In this document: in pieces, positions 36,621 to 45,992 of the stretch | Layout of the letters: each line of letters opens with the position of its first letter | Numbering within the stretch: the first letter of the stretch is position 1 | Assembly (NCBI RefSeq): GCF_000298315.2 | Contig: NZ_AEYE02000008.1 | Coordinates: 62,001 to 126,000, forward strand | Direction: 5' to 3' | Length of the DNA stretch: 64,000 bases | DNA from: Rhizobium grahamii CCGE 502 | GTDB lineage: Bacteria > Pseudomonadota > Alphaproteobacteria > Rhizobiales > Rhizobiaceae | Program-made: the position numbers and the translations under genes | Notes under the pieces: generated by a model | Told to the model about the DNA's origin: nothing | Database searches by the model: none | The model's input: the letters and a program-made list of their open reading frames with translations, nothing else

Positions 36621-37913
36621 CTATTGCACCGTCCATTGCATGATGTCTTCGCGTTCGCCGATCAGTGCCAGGCCGTGCGCGATGGACAGAAGCTCGCCGC
36701 CGGTCTCGATCCGGCCATTGTCGAAGCGTTCGGTGAAGATGCGGCGCACGGCGGGCACAAACGACGTGCCGCCGGTGAGGAACACCTTATCGATCATATC
36801 AGACGTCGTGTTTGTCTTTTCCAGGACGTCATCGAGCGCAGCTTCGATCCTTGCGAGGTCATCCGCAATCCAGCTTTCGAAGTCAGCCCGTCGGATTGTC
36901 CGGTGACCACCGCGACCGAGAGGTGCAAAATCAAATGCGGCCTCGTCCGCGCCCGACAGCGCCATCTTCGTCGCCGATACGGCCTGATAGAGCGGATAAC
37001 CCTCGTCGTGGTCGACCAAATCGATGAAGGTCTCGAGCTTTTCGGGCTCAAGGGCTGTGCGCACCAGCTTCTTCAGATCCTCGAATTCCCGTGATGTCTT
37101 GAAAATGGAGAGCTGGTTCCAGCGGCCGAAGCTTGAATAGTAGTTGGTTGGAACTTCAAGGATCTTGTCGAAGCTTTTGAAATGACTCCCCTTGCCGATC
37201 TGCGGGGCAACGATGTTGTCGATCATGCGGTAGTCGAAATGATCGCCGGCGATCCCGACACCCGAATGACCGATCGGGGTGGCGGTCAGCTTACCGGCCA
37301 CGGTTTCAAACCGGATAAGAGAATAGTCGGTCGTACCGCCGCCGAAGTCGGCAACGAGAACCGTGGCGTCGGACTTGAGATTCTGCGCGAAATAGAATGC
37401 GGCAGCGACGGGTTCATACACGTAGTGAACCTCCGGGAAGCCGAAGCGCGATAGGGCCTCGTTGTAGCGCTCGGTCGCCAGCGCAGGATCGGGATTCGCA
37501 CCGGCGAAATGCACGGGACGACCGGTAACGATGCGTTTGACCTCGGACGGCCAGTTGTCGCCGGCATAGTTGCGCAGGCGCCTGATGAACACCTCCATCA
37601 GATCCTCGAAGCTGTGACGTTTCGCATAGATCAGAGTGCCCTGGAAGAGAGCGCTTGCCGCGAAGGTCTTGATCGACTGTAGAAAGCGGCAATCGCCGGG
37701 ATTGTCGATGAATTGGCGGATGGCGGCGTGGCCGGCCTCGACCTTCAACGCGGACGCGCCGAGTTGCCGATCCTTCATGAAGGATAGGGCGGTGCGCATG
37801 CTGTCGGCACTGCCGGCGGCACTGGTGAAGGCCATCGAATGTGTTGTCTGCCCGTCGGCCGTGGCCAATACCGTGTTCGTTGTGCCGAAGTCGAATCCCA
37901 GCGCCTGAGCCAT
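36621..37913 (-). CDS. Hsp70-family protein (YegD-like)
   Basis: A 430-residue Hsp70 ATPase-domain protein without the substrate-binding part of DnaK, as in YegD. Nucleotide-binding motifs are GFDFGTTNTVLAT (residues 5-17), VADFGGGTTDYSLIRF near 190 and FLTGGTSFVPAVRRIF near 385. It is presumably a chaperone-like ATPase; clients are unknown. It lies 59 bases upstream of the glycosylase gene and in the same direction, so the two could be co-transcribed. Confidence 0.88.
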   Translation of the reverse strand: MAQALGFDFGTTNTVLATADGQTTHSMAFTSAAGSADSMRTALSFMKDRQLGASALKVEAGHAAIRQFIDNPGDCRFLQSIKTFAASALFQGTLIYAKRHSFEDLMEVFIRRLRNYAGDNWPSEVKRIVTGRPVHFAGANPDPALATERYNEALSRFGFPEVHYVYEPVAAAFYFAQNLKSDATVLVADFGGGTTDYSLIRFETVAGKLTATPIGHSGVGIAGDHFDYRMIDNIVAPQIGKGSHFKSFDKILEVPTNYYSSFGRWNQLSIFKTSREFEDLKKLVRTALEPEKLETFIDLVDHDEGYPLYQAVSATKMALSGADEAAFDFAPLGRGGHRTIRRADFESWIADDLARIEAALDDVLEKTNTTSDMIDKVFLTGGTSFVPAVRRIFTERFDNGRIETGGELLSIAHGLALIGEREDIMQWTVQ

Positions 37914-38043
37914 GCTCGCACCTCATCTTGCCGATTGTGTTTTGAGATCGGAGGCCAGCCTCCGCAAAGGCGCGGAAATGGCGCGCCCGAATTCAAGGAG
38001 GCGCGTGATGCCACAGGGGGCGTCGTTATTCAAGGCTTGAAAC

Positions 38044-38074
38044 GAAAAATGCTGCGGGCGCCATTGGCGCCCGC
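38044..38074 (-). terminator. intrinsic terminator of the RND efflux operon
   Basis: On the minus strand, nine-base arms GCGGGCGCC/GGCGCCCGC (38054-38062 and 38066-38074) with loop AAT are followed by a short spacer and a T run (complement of AAAAAT, 38044-38050). It sits just after the permease stop. Confidence 0.82.
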
Positions 38075-38081
38075 ATTTCTG

Positions 38082-41000
38082 TTACTCGGCGGCCAGCGCC
38101 TGAGGCATTTCTTCGTCGTGCTCGGTCGTCTTCTTGCGTCCGAAGCTGAGCAGCCAATCGCTCAGCCTGCCCATTTCGACGAAGATGACCGGGGTGATGA
38201 AGAGCGTCAGCGCTTGCGACACGACAAGACCGCCGACGACGGCAATGCCGAGCGGCTGACGCAGTTCCGAACTTGCGCCTGTCCCGAGCGCGATCGGAAG
38301 CGCGCCGAGGAGGGCGCAGAAGGTCGTCATCATGATCGGCCTGAAACGCCGCACGCAGGCTTCGTGGATCGCCTCCGATGGTGACATGCCGTTGCCGGAG
38401 CGCAGGTTCTCCAGCGCCACGTCGATCATCATGATCGCGTTCTTCTTGACGATGCCGATCAGCATCAGCAGGCCGATGAGCGCGATGATCGAAAGATCGA
38501 AGCGCATCACCTTCAGCGCCAGCAACGCGCCGAGTGCCGCTGCCGGCAGACCGGAAAGGATTGTCAGCGGGTGGATGAAACTCTCGTAGAGGACACCCAA
38601 CACGACGTAGATCGTCAGGACGGCCGCCAGGATCAGCAGTGGAGTGTTGCCCTGAGACTGCTGGAAAATCTGCGCGGTGCCGCCATAGGACGTGAAGACG
38701 TCCGCTGGCATGTTGATGTCCCTTTTGATCTGATCGACTGCCGCTGTGGCATCGCCCAGCGCTTCGCCGGCCGGCAGGTTGAAAGATATGGTGGTCGAGA
38801 CAAGCTGGCCGGTCTGGTTGATCGTCACCGGTCCCGTCGTGCGCTGCACCTTCGCGAAGTTCGACAGTGGAACCAGAGCGCCGCTGTCGGAGGCAACGCG
38901 GATTTCCTGAAGCTTCTGATCGTCCCACGGTTTGCTCGTGTCGTATTCCACGATCACATCATAGCTGTCGCCGGTCGACTGGATCTGTGCAGCGGTATAA
39001 CCGCCGAAGGCTTCCTGCAGCGTCGTCCGCAATTGTCCGTCTGTGATGCCGTAGGCCGCCGCCTTCTCCGTATCGACAACGATATTGGCTTGCAGCGCAT
39101 TGTTCTGCGCGTCCGAAGCGACATCGGTGAAACGCGGGTCGGCACGCATTGCCTGCTGGATCTTGTTCGCCCAGACGTTCGTCTGATCGGCGCTGAGCGC
39201 CTGAACGACCAGCTGATATTGGCTCGCCGTTTGGCGACCGCCGAAGCGCAGGCTCTGCTGAGGCGTTATGTACGCCTGAAGGCCAGGGATCTTGCCGATG
39301 CTCGTCCGCAACTCCCGCAACGTTTGGTCAAGCGGCGGACGCTGATCCTTGTTTTTGAGCTCGACAAACATCGTACCATTGTTCAGCGGACTGCGTGCAT
39401 TGCCGCCGACGATCGACATCACGTGGTTGACGGCAGGGTTTTGCTTCACAAGTTCTGCCGCCTGGTTCTGCAGAGCTTGCATGGCGGGATAGGAGATGTC
39501 CTGACGAGCGCGCGTCGAGATGTTCAGGCGACCGATGTCCTCGGTGGGGAAGAAGCTCGATGGCAGCGTCATGAAGAGATAAACGGTCAGGCCGATGGAC
39601 GCCACGAACAGGGCGAGGATGGCTGGACGATGCTTCAGGCACCAGCCGACCGATCGCTCGTACCCTCGGAGGGTTCGTTCAAAACCGGCATCGAACCAGC
39701 GGATGAAGAAGGGCGGCCGATCGTGGCCGCTGCCTAGCCGTGATGCTAGCATCGGCGTCACCGTGAGGGAAACGATTGCAGAGGCGACAATCGCGATTGC
39801 AACGACCATGCCGAACTCGTTGAAGATGCGGCCGACGACACCGCCCATCAACAGGATCGGGATAAAGACGGCTATCAGAGACACCGACATCGAAATGATG
39901 GTGTAGCTGACCTCGCCGGCACCTTTGATCGCCGCGTCGAGTACGGGCATGCCTTCCTCGACGTGCCGGAGGATGTTTTCCAACATGACGATCGCGTCAT
40001 CGACGACGAGGCCGACCGCAAGCGTCAATCCGAGCAGCGAAATGTTGTCGATGCTGTAGCCGAGCACATACATCATGCCGAAGGTGGTAATGAGCGATAG
40101 CGGCACGGCAAGGCCGGGAATGATCGTCGCCGTCAGGTGGCCGGTGAAGAGGTAGATGACTAGGACGACGAGGCCGATCGTCAGCATCAGCGTGAACTTC
40201 ACGTCGCTGATCGCATCTTTGATCGGCTGGGCGGAGTCGTTCATGACCTTTGTTGAAACAGAGGCGGGAATCTCTGCGTGCAGACCCGGCAGCTTCGCTC
40301 TAATTGCGTCAACGACCTCCACGGTATTGGCATCGGGCTGGCGCTGAATGGCGAGGATGATGCTGCGGTTGCCGTCATACCAGCTGCCGGTATTTTGGTT
40401 CTCGACGCTGTCTTGCACGTCGGCGACATCGCCGAGGTGGATCGGCGCGCCGTTCGGGTTGGCAATGACGAGTGTCCGGAATTCATCGGCATTGGTCCGC
40501 TGAGTATTCGCATTGATCGTCATGCTCTGTGTATCGTTTTGCAGAGAGCCGACAGGAACCTGACTGTTGGCCGCGACCAGCGCCTTGTTGACGGTATCGA
40601 TACCAATGCCGCGGTTGAGAAGCTTGTTGGGATCGACTTCAACTCGCACCGCGTAGGTTTGCGCGCCGAAGACCGAAACCTCAGCGACGCCGGGAAGCGT
40701 CGAAAGGGACGGGGAGATAATGTCCTCGGCGATCTCGTCTAGCTTGCTACGAGGCATGGTGTCGCTCTGCACCGCAAGCAACATGACCGGCGCGTCGGCG
40801 GGGTTCGTTTTCCTATAGCTCGGCGGAGTCGTCATGTTATCCGGTAGCTGGCGGGTCGCGTGCGAGATCGCCGCTTGAACGTCTGCCGCCGCTGCATCGA
40901 TGCTGCGGTTGAGGTCGAACTGCAGAACGATGCTGGTGTTGCCGAGCGAGTTGGTTGCACTGATCTCGCTGATGCCGGGAATGGTCTGGAACTGCTTGAT

Positions 41001-41198
41001 CAGCGGCGTGGCGACCGACGTCGCCATCGTCTGCGGCGAAGCGCCGGTCAGCGCGGCCGACACATTGATCGTCGGGAAATCGACCTGCGGCAGTGCTGCC
41101 ACCGGCACGAGCTGATAGCCGGCAAGGCCGGCAAGCACGACGCCGATGGCAAGCAGCGTCGTTGCGACAGGACGTCGGATACAGAAATTCGGTATCAT
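38082..41198 (-). CDS. RND efflux permease (HAE1, MdtB/MdtC-like)
   Basis: A 1038-residue inner-membrane proton antiporter of a tripartite efflux pump. The typical N-terminus is MIPNFCIRRPVATTLLAIGV. The proton-relay aspartates are in TM4 (GLVVDDAIVMLENILR) and the C-terminal half repeats the porter layout (ALIGLLMLIGIVKKNAIMMID). It most resembles MdtB/C-type pumps for lipophilic compounds; the substrate is not predictable. The start at 41198 overlaps the MFP stop by four bases; a longer in-frame version to 41540 runs antiparallel to nothing meaningful and is rejected. No outer-membrane factor gene is adjacent. Confidence 0.94.
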   Translation of the reverse strand: MIPNFCIRRPVATTLLAIGVVLAGLAGYQLVPVAALPQVDFPTINVSAALTGASPQTMATSVATPLIKQFQTIPGISEISATNSLGNTSIVLQFDLNRSIDAAAADVQAAISHATRQLPDNMTTPPSYRKTNPADAPVMLLAVQSDTMPRSKLDEIAEDIISPSLSTLPGVAEVSVFGAQTYAVRVEVDPNKLLNRGIGIDTVNKALVAANSQVPVGSLQNDTQSMTINANTQRTNADEFRTLVIANPNGAPIHLGDVADVQDSVENQNTGSWYDGNRSIILAIQRQPDANTVEVVDAIRAKLPGLHAEIPASVSTKVMNDSAQPIKDAISDVKFTLMLTIGLVVLVIYLFTGHLTATIIPGLAVPLSLITTFGMMYVLGYSIDNISLLGLTLAVGLVVDDAIVMLENILRHVEEGMPVLDAAIKGAGEVSYTIISMSVSLIAVFIPILLMGGVVGRIFNEFGMVVAIAIVASAIVSLTVTPMLASRLGSGHDRPPFFIRWFDAGFERTLRGYERSVGWCLKHRPAILALFVASIGLTVYLFMTLPSSFFPTEDIGRLNISTRARQDISYPAMQALQNQAAELVKQNPAVNHVMSIVGGNARSPLNNGTMFVELKNKDQRPPLDQTLRELRTSIGKIPGLQAYITPQQSLRFGGRQTASQYQLVVQALSADQTNVWANKIQQAMRADPRFTDVASDAQNNALQANIVVDTEKAAAYGITDGQLRTTLQEAFGGYTAAQIQSTGDSYDVIVEYDTSKPWDDQKLQEIRVASDSGALVPLSNFAKVQRTTGPVTINQTGQLVSTTISFNLPAGEALGDATAAVDQIKRDINMPADVFTSYGGTAQIFQQSQGNTPLLILAAVLTIYVVLGVLYESFIHPLTILSGLPAAALGALLALKVMRFDLSIIALIGLLMLIGIVKKNAIMMIDVALENLRSGNGMSPSEAIHEACVRRFRPIMMTTFCALLGALPIALGTGASSELRQPLGIAVVGGLVVSQALTLFITPVIFVEMGRLSDWLLSFGRKKTTEHDEEMPQALAAE

Positions 41199-42466
41199 TC
41201 TTCCATGCCCGCTGTGATGATTTCGGTCTTGCCTGCGGCTCGGGCCGCGGAGGCAACGTTCAATGCCTTGTCGTCGAACTGTTCCTTGACCGGCTGCTGA
41301 TCGACGAGCTGCGCCTGTCCTTCGATGATGACGTGGTCGCCTTCCGAGAGGCCGTCCGAGATCGCCGTGAAGCCGCCGTTTGCACGCGCCACGGTGACAG
41401 GCGTCACGCGCGCCTTCCCATCGCGGGCGACAATTGCGAAGAAGCCGTCCGCACCGGGGCTCACCGCAACGGTCGGGACTACGACCTGCTGTTCGTTGTT
41501 GTTGAAGTGGACCACAATGTTGACTGACTGTCCGGGCCACAGCGCACCGGAAGCATTCTCGAACTTTGCCTTGGCAAGGATAGTGCCAGATGCCGGATCC
41601 ACGGTGTTGTCGTAGAAGCTGATATGGCCCTGGCGCGGTTTTGCCTTGTCGGACTGGGGAACTGTGCTGACGTCCACTGGCCCTGCGGCGAGGGCAAGCT
41701 TCAGTTGCCGGAGGTCGCGCTCCTGCAGGTGGAACTTCACATAGATCGGATCATATTTTGCGATCGTTACGATCGCCGAGCCGGCGTTCACGAAGGCGCC
41801 AGGGCTTACCGAGATATCGCCGAGGCGCCCGTCGAACGGAGCGCGGATATCCGTATGCTCCAGCAGTACCTGATCGGCGGCCAGTCCTGCTTTGTCGGCC
41901 TCGACAGTAGCCGCTGCCGTGTCGCGTGCCGCCTTTGCCTGATCATAGCTCTGCTGCGTGCCGGCCTTTGACGTCAGCAAGTCGTTGGCGCGTGCCAGCG
42001 CGGTTTCGGATTCCGCCAGGGTTGCCTGGTCACGGACGACCATGGCGCTGTCCTTGTCGACCGTTGCCTGGGCGGTGCGGGCATCAAGCTCGACGATCAG
42101 ATCTCCCTGTTTGACGGTGGCTCCATCCGACGCGAGGATCTTTGTAACGATGCCCTGTTCCTGGGCGGCGATCGTCGTGTTGTCATCCGCGTCGGCCCAG
42201 CCAGAAGCCGTTACGTCCCGGGGCAGGGTAGTCTTCACCGCTGCGACCGTCTTGACCAATGTTGGTCCGCCGTTGCGATTGCGGCCTTTGCCGCCGTTCT
42301 TCTGATCACCGGACTTCTGCGATGCATCGCCTGTCGTTTGGCGACCACCATCGGCGGTATCGGCCTTGGGTAAAAATTGCGAAAGATAAGGGATGCGCTC
42401 CCTGTATTGCCATGCGCCGACGCTGGCAGCAGCGAGGATGCAGACCGTGACAAATAGTTTCTTCAT
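41195..42466 (-). CDS. RND efflux periplasmic adaptor (MFP)
   Basis: A 423-residue membrane fusion protein. An N-terminal signal/anchor (LFVTVCILAAASVGAW) is followed by a Gly/Asn/Lys-rich linker (about 40-68). The lipoyl/barrel-sandwich halves flank a coiled-coil hairpin (about 130-200), then beta-barrel and membrane-proximal domains (EGDHVIIEGQAQLVDQQPV). It couples the following permease to an outer-membrane channel. Its stop overlaps the permease start, indicating an operon. Confidence 0.93.
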   Translation of the reverse strand: MKKLFVTVCILAAASVGAWQYRERIPYLSQFLPKADTADGGRQTTGDASQKSGDQKNGGKGRNRNGGPTLVKTVAAVKTTLPRDVTASGWADADDNTTIAAQEQGIVTKILASDGATVKQGDLIVELDARTAQATVDKDSAMVVRDQATLAESETALARANDLLTSKAGTQQSYDQAKAARDTAAATVEADKAGLAADQVLLEHTDIRAPFDGRLGDISVSPGAFVNAGSAIVTIAKYDPIYVKFHLQERDLRQLKLALAAGPVDVSTVPQSDKAKPRQGHISFYDNTVDPASGTILAKAKFENASGALWPGQSVNIVVHFNNNEQQVVVPTVAVSPGADGFFAIVARDGKARVTPVTVARANGGFTAISDGLSEGDHVIIEGQAQLVDQQPVKEQFDDKALNVASAARAAGKTEIITAGMEE

Positions 42467-42676
42467 AAGCGAGACCGGGTTGGGGCAAATTGCGCGGAAA
42501 TCGAGGCTCTATTGAACCACGCTTATTACGGCGCAAAAAAGACACAATTGCCGAACCGACCATCACTAAGTGGTTATAATGGCTTAAATTTTTGTAATGA
42601 AAGAATGTGCTGAAGGACATTTATTGAGCATCAGCGATGTGCCGCTGCCCACACTTTTGCTATTTCTTCTTTTCGA

Positions 42677-43465
42677 TCAGACGGATCGCGCCGCCCCACC
42701 ATCGCAGCGCACAAGACTGCCGGTGATGTAACTCGCCTGCTGGCTGCAGAGGAAAGCGGCGGTTGCAGCAAACTCTTCGACCGTTCCGTAGCGGCCGACG
42801 GGGATCGCAGCTTGCTTTACCGCGCGGATTTCTTCGAGGCTTTTGCCGGTTCTTTTGGCGGCGGCTCCATCGAGGTCATCGGTCCGGCTAGTCAGAATGC
42901 TGCCGGGAAGCAGGAGATTCGATGTGATTCCAAAGCGCGCGACCTCTGTTGCCAGCGTTTTGCTCCAGCCGGCGAGAGCGGGGCGTAGCGTGTTTGAAAG
43001 GGCCAGATTGCCGATGGGCTCAATGACACCCGATGATGCGACGGTGAGGATACGTCCCCAGCCCTGTTCCTTCATGGATGGCAAAAGCACGTTGGTGAGC
43101 GCAATGACCCGCAGAACCATCGAAAAGAAATAGGTTTCCAGCTTCTCGGACGTCATATCCTGCGTCGTTCCCGGCGTCGGGCCGCCGCTGTTGTTGACTA
43201 GAATATCGACCCCGCCAAGCTTGGCTTGTACTGCGGCGGTCACTGTTTCCACGAAATTCTCATCGGAAAGGTCAGCCCAAATCCAATCGGCCTTACCGTT
43301 TCCTTCAGCATTGATGGCACGGCAGTTCGCCTCCAGCGTCTCGCCGCTGCGGCCACATAGGAGAACGTGTGCCCCCTCCCGCGCCAAAGCCACGGCGATG
43401 CCATAACCCAATCCGCGCGACGACGCCAGCACCAGCGCGCGTCTACCCTTGATGCCGAGATCCAT
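42677..43465 (-). CDS. SDR-family protein with altered catalytic residues
   Basis: A 262-residue short-chain dehydrogenase/reductase-like protein. The dinucleotide loop is ASSRGLGYGIA instead of the usual TGxxxGIG. NNSGG replaces NNAG. Where Y-x3-K should be, it reads LALSNTLRPAL, so the catalytic Tyr and Lys are missing while the Ser (VASSGV) is kept. This fits an SDR subgroup described as lacking a perfect tetrad (BKR-like SDR-like). ATG 43465 is favoured with GGAGG nine bases upstream, over a TTG six bases earlier. Reaction unknown. Confidence 0.8.
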   Translation of the reverse strand: MDLGIKGRRALVLASSRGLGYGIAVALAREGAHVLLCGRSGETLEANCRAINAEGNGKADWIWADLSDENFVETVTAAVQAKLGGVDILVNNSGGPTPGTTQDMTSEKLETYFFSMVLRVIALTNVLLPSMKEQGWGRILTVASSGVIEPIGNLALSNTLRPALAGWSKTLATEVARFGITSNLLLPGSILTSRTDDLDGAAAKRTGKSLEEIRAVKQAAIPVGRYGTVEEFAATAAFLCSQQASYITGSLVRCDGGAARSV

Positions 43466-43546
43466 GCCCAAATTCCTCCAATCGTTCCTCTCTCTATACG
43501 GCGCTACAACCGGAGACGAAAGCGGTGTCCGTCATTTGTTTATCGT

Positions 43547-43573
43547 TTGACGTTTACGTAAACGGCATATAAT
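43547..43573 (+). promoter_or_regulatory. promoter with palindromic operator before ETF-QO
   Basis: TTGACG (43547-43552) and TATAAT (43568-43573) bracket a perfect 12-base palindrome GTTTACGTAAAC (43552-43563). The 15-base spacer is short, which is common in promoters switched by a regulator; a 17-base alternative ends in TAATTA. Similar ACGT-centred sites are recalled for LiuR-type regulators of branched-chain acyl-CoA catabolism, which feed ETF. The regulator is an inference. Confidence 0.5.
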
Positions 43574-43712
43574 TATTTGGTCCTAGAAATGCTGTTGCGC
43601 GAATTGGGGGATTCGCTGTCGTTTCCCGGCTCGACAATACGCCCCTGTTTTGACAAGAGATAACCCCATCACGGGGAATATGGCCGCAATGTCGGCCAAG
43701 CGGAGATGGATG

Positions 43713-45377
43713 ATGACCGATACGACTGAGCTGCCCGAGCGCGAAAGCATGGAATTCGACGTTGTGATCGTCGGTGGCGGTCCTGCAGGATTGTCGGCCG
43801 CGATCCGTCTGAAGCAGGTCAATCCGGAGCTGTCGGTCGTCGTGCTCGAAAAGGGGGCTGAAGTCGGCGCGCACATCCTGTCGGGTGCCGTGGTCGATCC
43901 TATCGGCATCGATCGTCTGCTGCCCGGCTGGCGCAGTGAAGCCGACCACCCGTTCAAGACCGAGGTGACCGATGATCACTTCCTGGTGCTCGGTCCGGCC
44001 GGCTCTGTGCGGCTGCCGAACATCCTGATGCCGCCGCTGATGAGCAACCACGGCAACTACATCGTCTCGCTCGGAAACGTCTGTCGCTGGCTCGCCTCCA
44101 AGGCGGAAGAGCTCGGCGTCGAGATCTATCCGGGCTTTGCCGCGACCGAAGTGCTCTACAGCGACGACGGTGCGGTCATTGGCGTGGCCACCGGCGACAT
44201 GGGCATCGAGAAGAACGGCGAGCCTGGCCCGAACTACACCCGCGGCATGGCACTGCTCGGCAAGTACGTGCTGATCGGGGAAGGCGTGCGCGGTTCGCTC
44301 GCCAAGCAACTGATTGCCAAGTTCGATCTGTCGCGGGATCATGAGCCGCAGAAGTTCGGCATCGGCATCAAGGAACTCTGGCAGGTGAAGCCTGAGCACC
44401 ACAAGCAAGGCCTCGTGCAGCACTCCTTCGGTTGGCCGCTCGGCATGAAGACCGGTGGTGGCTCCTTCCTTTATCATCTGGAAGACAATCTCGTTGCCGT
44501 CGGCTTCGTCGTCCATCTGAACTACAAGAACCCCTACCTCTATCCCTTCGAGGAGTTCCAGCGCTTCAAGACGCATCCTGCCATTCGCACCACTTTCGAG
44601 GGCGGCAAGCGGCTTTCCTACGGCGCGCGTGCCATCACCGAAGGCGGCTATCAGTCGGTGCCGAAGCTTAGCTTCCCCGGCGGCGCCCTGATCGGCTGTT
44701 CGGCCGGCTTCGTCAACGTGCCGCGCATCAAGGGCAGCCACAACGCGGTGCTGTCGGGCATGATGGCGGCGGACCGGATCGCCGCCGCGATCGCCGCTGG
44801 TCGCGCCAATGATGAGGTGGTCGAGATCGAGAACGACTGGCGTTCAAGCGACATCGGCAAGGACCTGAAGAAAGTGCGTAACGTCAAGCCGCTGTGGTCA
44901 AAGTTCGGCACGGCGGTCGGCGTGGCGCTCGGCGGTCTCGATATGTGGACCAACCAGCTCTTCGGCCTTTCGATCTTTGGCACGCTCAAGCACGGCAAGA
45001 CGGACGCAGCGTCGCTGGAGCCGGCCTCTCAGCACAAGCCGATCGCCTATCCGAAACCCGACGGCGTTCTCACCTTTGACCGTCTGTCCTCGGTGTTCTT
45101 GTCGAACACCAACCACGAGGAAGATCAGCCGGTGCATCTGCAGGTAAGGGACATGGCGCTGCAGGTCTCGTCCGAGCACGACATTTATGCCGGTCCTTCG
45201 ACCCGCTACTGTCCGGCCGGTGTTTACGAGTGGGTGGAGAAGGACGGCAAGGAAACCTTTGTCATCAACGCCCAGAACTGCGTCCACTGCAAAACCTGCG
45301 ACATCAAGGATCCCAACCAGAACATCAACTGGGTGCCGCCGCAGGGCGGCGAGGGCCCTGTTTACCCGAATATGTAA
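43713..45377 (+). CDS. electron transfer flavoprotein-ubiquinone oxidoreductase
   Basis: A 554-residue ETF-QO that passes electrons from ETF, reduced by acyl-CoA dehydrogenases, to the quinone pool at the inner membrane. The FAD-binding loop is VVIVGGGPAGLSAAIRL near residues 15-31. The quinone/membrane-associated GWPL and LYPFEEFQ regions are in the middle. A C-terminal 4Fe-4S domain has cysteines in RYCPAGVYEW and NCVHCKTCDIKDP. The second of two adjacent ATGs (43713) is preferred, seven bases after GGAG. Ten bases separate it from the GNAT gene. Confidence 0.95.
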   Translation: MTDTTELPERESMEFDVVIVGGGPAGLSAAIRLKQVNPELSVVVLEKGAEVGAHILSGAVVDPIGIDRLLPGWRSEADHPFKTEVTDDHFLVLGPAGSVRLPNILMPPLMSNHGNYIVSLGNVCRWLASKAEELGVEIYPGFAATEVLYSDDGAVIGVATGDMGIEKNGEPGPNYTRGMALLGKYVLIGEGVRGSLAKQLIAKFDLSRDHEPQKFGIGIKELWQVKPEHHKQGLVQHSFGWPLGMKTGGGSFLYHLEDNLVAVGFVVHLNYKNPYLYPFEEFQRFKTHPAIRTTFEGGKRLSYGARAITEGGYQSVPKLSFPGGALIGCSAGFVNVPRIKGSHNAVLSGMMAADRIAAAIAAGRANDEVVEIENDWRSSDIGKDLKKVRNVKPLWSKFGTAVGVALGGLDMWTNQLFGLSIFGTLKHGKTDAASLEPASQHKPIAYPKPDGVLTFDRLSSVFLSNTNHEEDQPVHLQVRDMALQVSSEHDIYAGPSTRYCPAGVYEWVEKDGKETFVINAQNCVHCKTCDIKDPNQNINWVPPQGGEGPVYPNM

Positions 45378-45386
45378 GAGGCCGGC

Positions 45387-45902
45387 ATGAGCAGCGCCTG
45401 CATCATACGGCGGGCGCGTCTCGATGAACTGCCGCGCCTGACCGAGGTCGAAATCGACGCCTTCGCAACGCTGGCGGAGGCGCTTGGCGTGGTCGGGGAA
45501 GCGCACGCGCTACCGCCGGATGTGCTGCAAGGGTCGCTCGATGCGGGCCTGCTGCTCGTTGCCGTCGATGATGGTGATCGTCCGGTCGGTTTTCTAGCGG
45601 CGGAGGAGATCGAAGGTACGCTCTATGTCATCGAACTGGACGTCTGCCGGGAATGGCAGCGTAAGGGAATTGGGCGGCGTTTGATGGGGGCTGCAGTCGA
45701 GATCGCCGAGGCGCGCCGGCTGCCGGCTCTGACGCTGACAACGGATCGCTACGTTCCCTTCAATGCTCCCTTCTACGCTTCTCTCGGCTTTACGTTGTCG
45801 ACGGCGGAGGCCGTGCCGCAGTTCCTGCAGAAAAAGCTGGATCACGAACTCGCCGTCGGGATGGATCCGGAACGGCGGGTTGCGATGGTTCTTGCGCTTT
45901 GA
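45387..45902 (+). CDS. GNAT-family N-acetyltransferase
   Basis: A 171-residue acetyltransferase. Motif A, which binds acetyl-CoA, is visible as CREWQRKGIGRRLMGAAVE (around 88-106). An N-terminal helix (RRARLDELPRLTEVEIDAF) and a C-terminal FYASLGF strand-helix are typical of the fold. The substrate is unknown. It follows ETF-QO closely and may be on the same transcript. Confidence 0.87.
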   Translation: MSSACIIRRARLDELPRLTEVEIDAFATLAEALGVVGEAHALPPDVLQGSLDAGLLLVAVDDGDRPVGFLAAEEIEGTLYVIELDVCREWQRKGIGRRLMGAAVEIAEARRLPALTLTTDRYVPFNAPFYASLGFTLSTAEAVPQFLQKKLDHELAVGMDPERRVAMVLAL

Positions 45903-45992
45903 GGCGACAATCGCCAGCGCGAAGAGGCAAGTGCATTGCCAAAAACCGGAGACGGGCCGGCGGAGTGATCGCCGACCCGAATGTGCGCCGAG

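Noticed and set aside
38571-39737. 388-codon plus-strand frame antisense to the RND permease
   Set aside because: Arg/Asp/His-rich shadow with no conserved motif.
43554-44741. 395-codon antisense frame over ETF-QO
   Set aside because: Shadow frame; the sense strand has clear FAD and Fe-S motifs.
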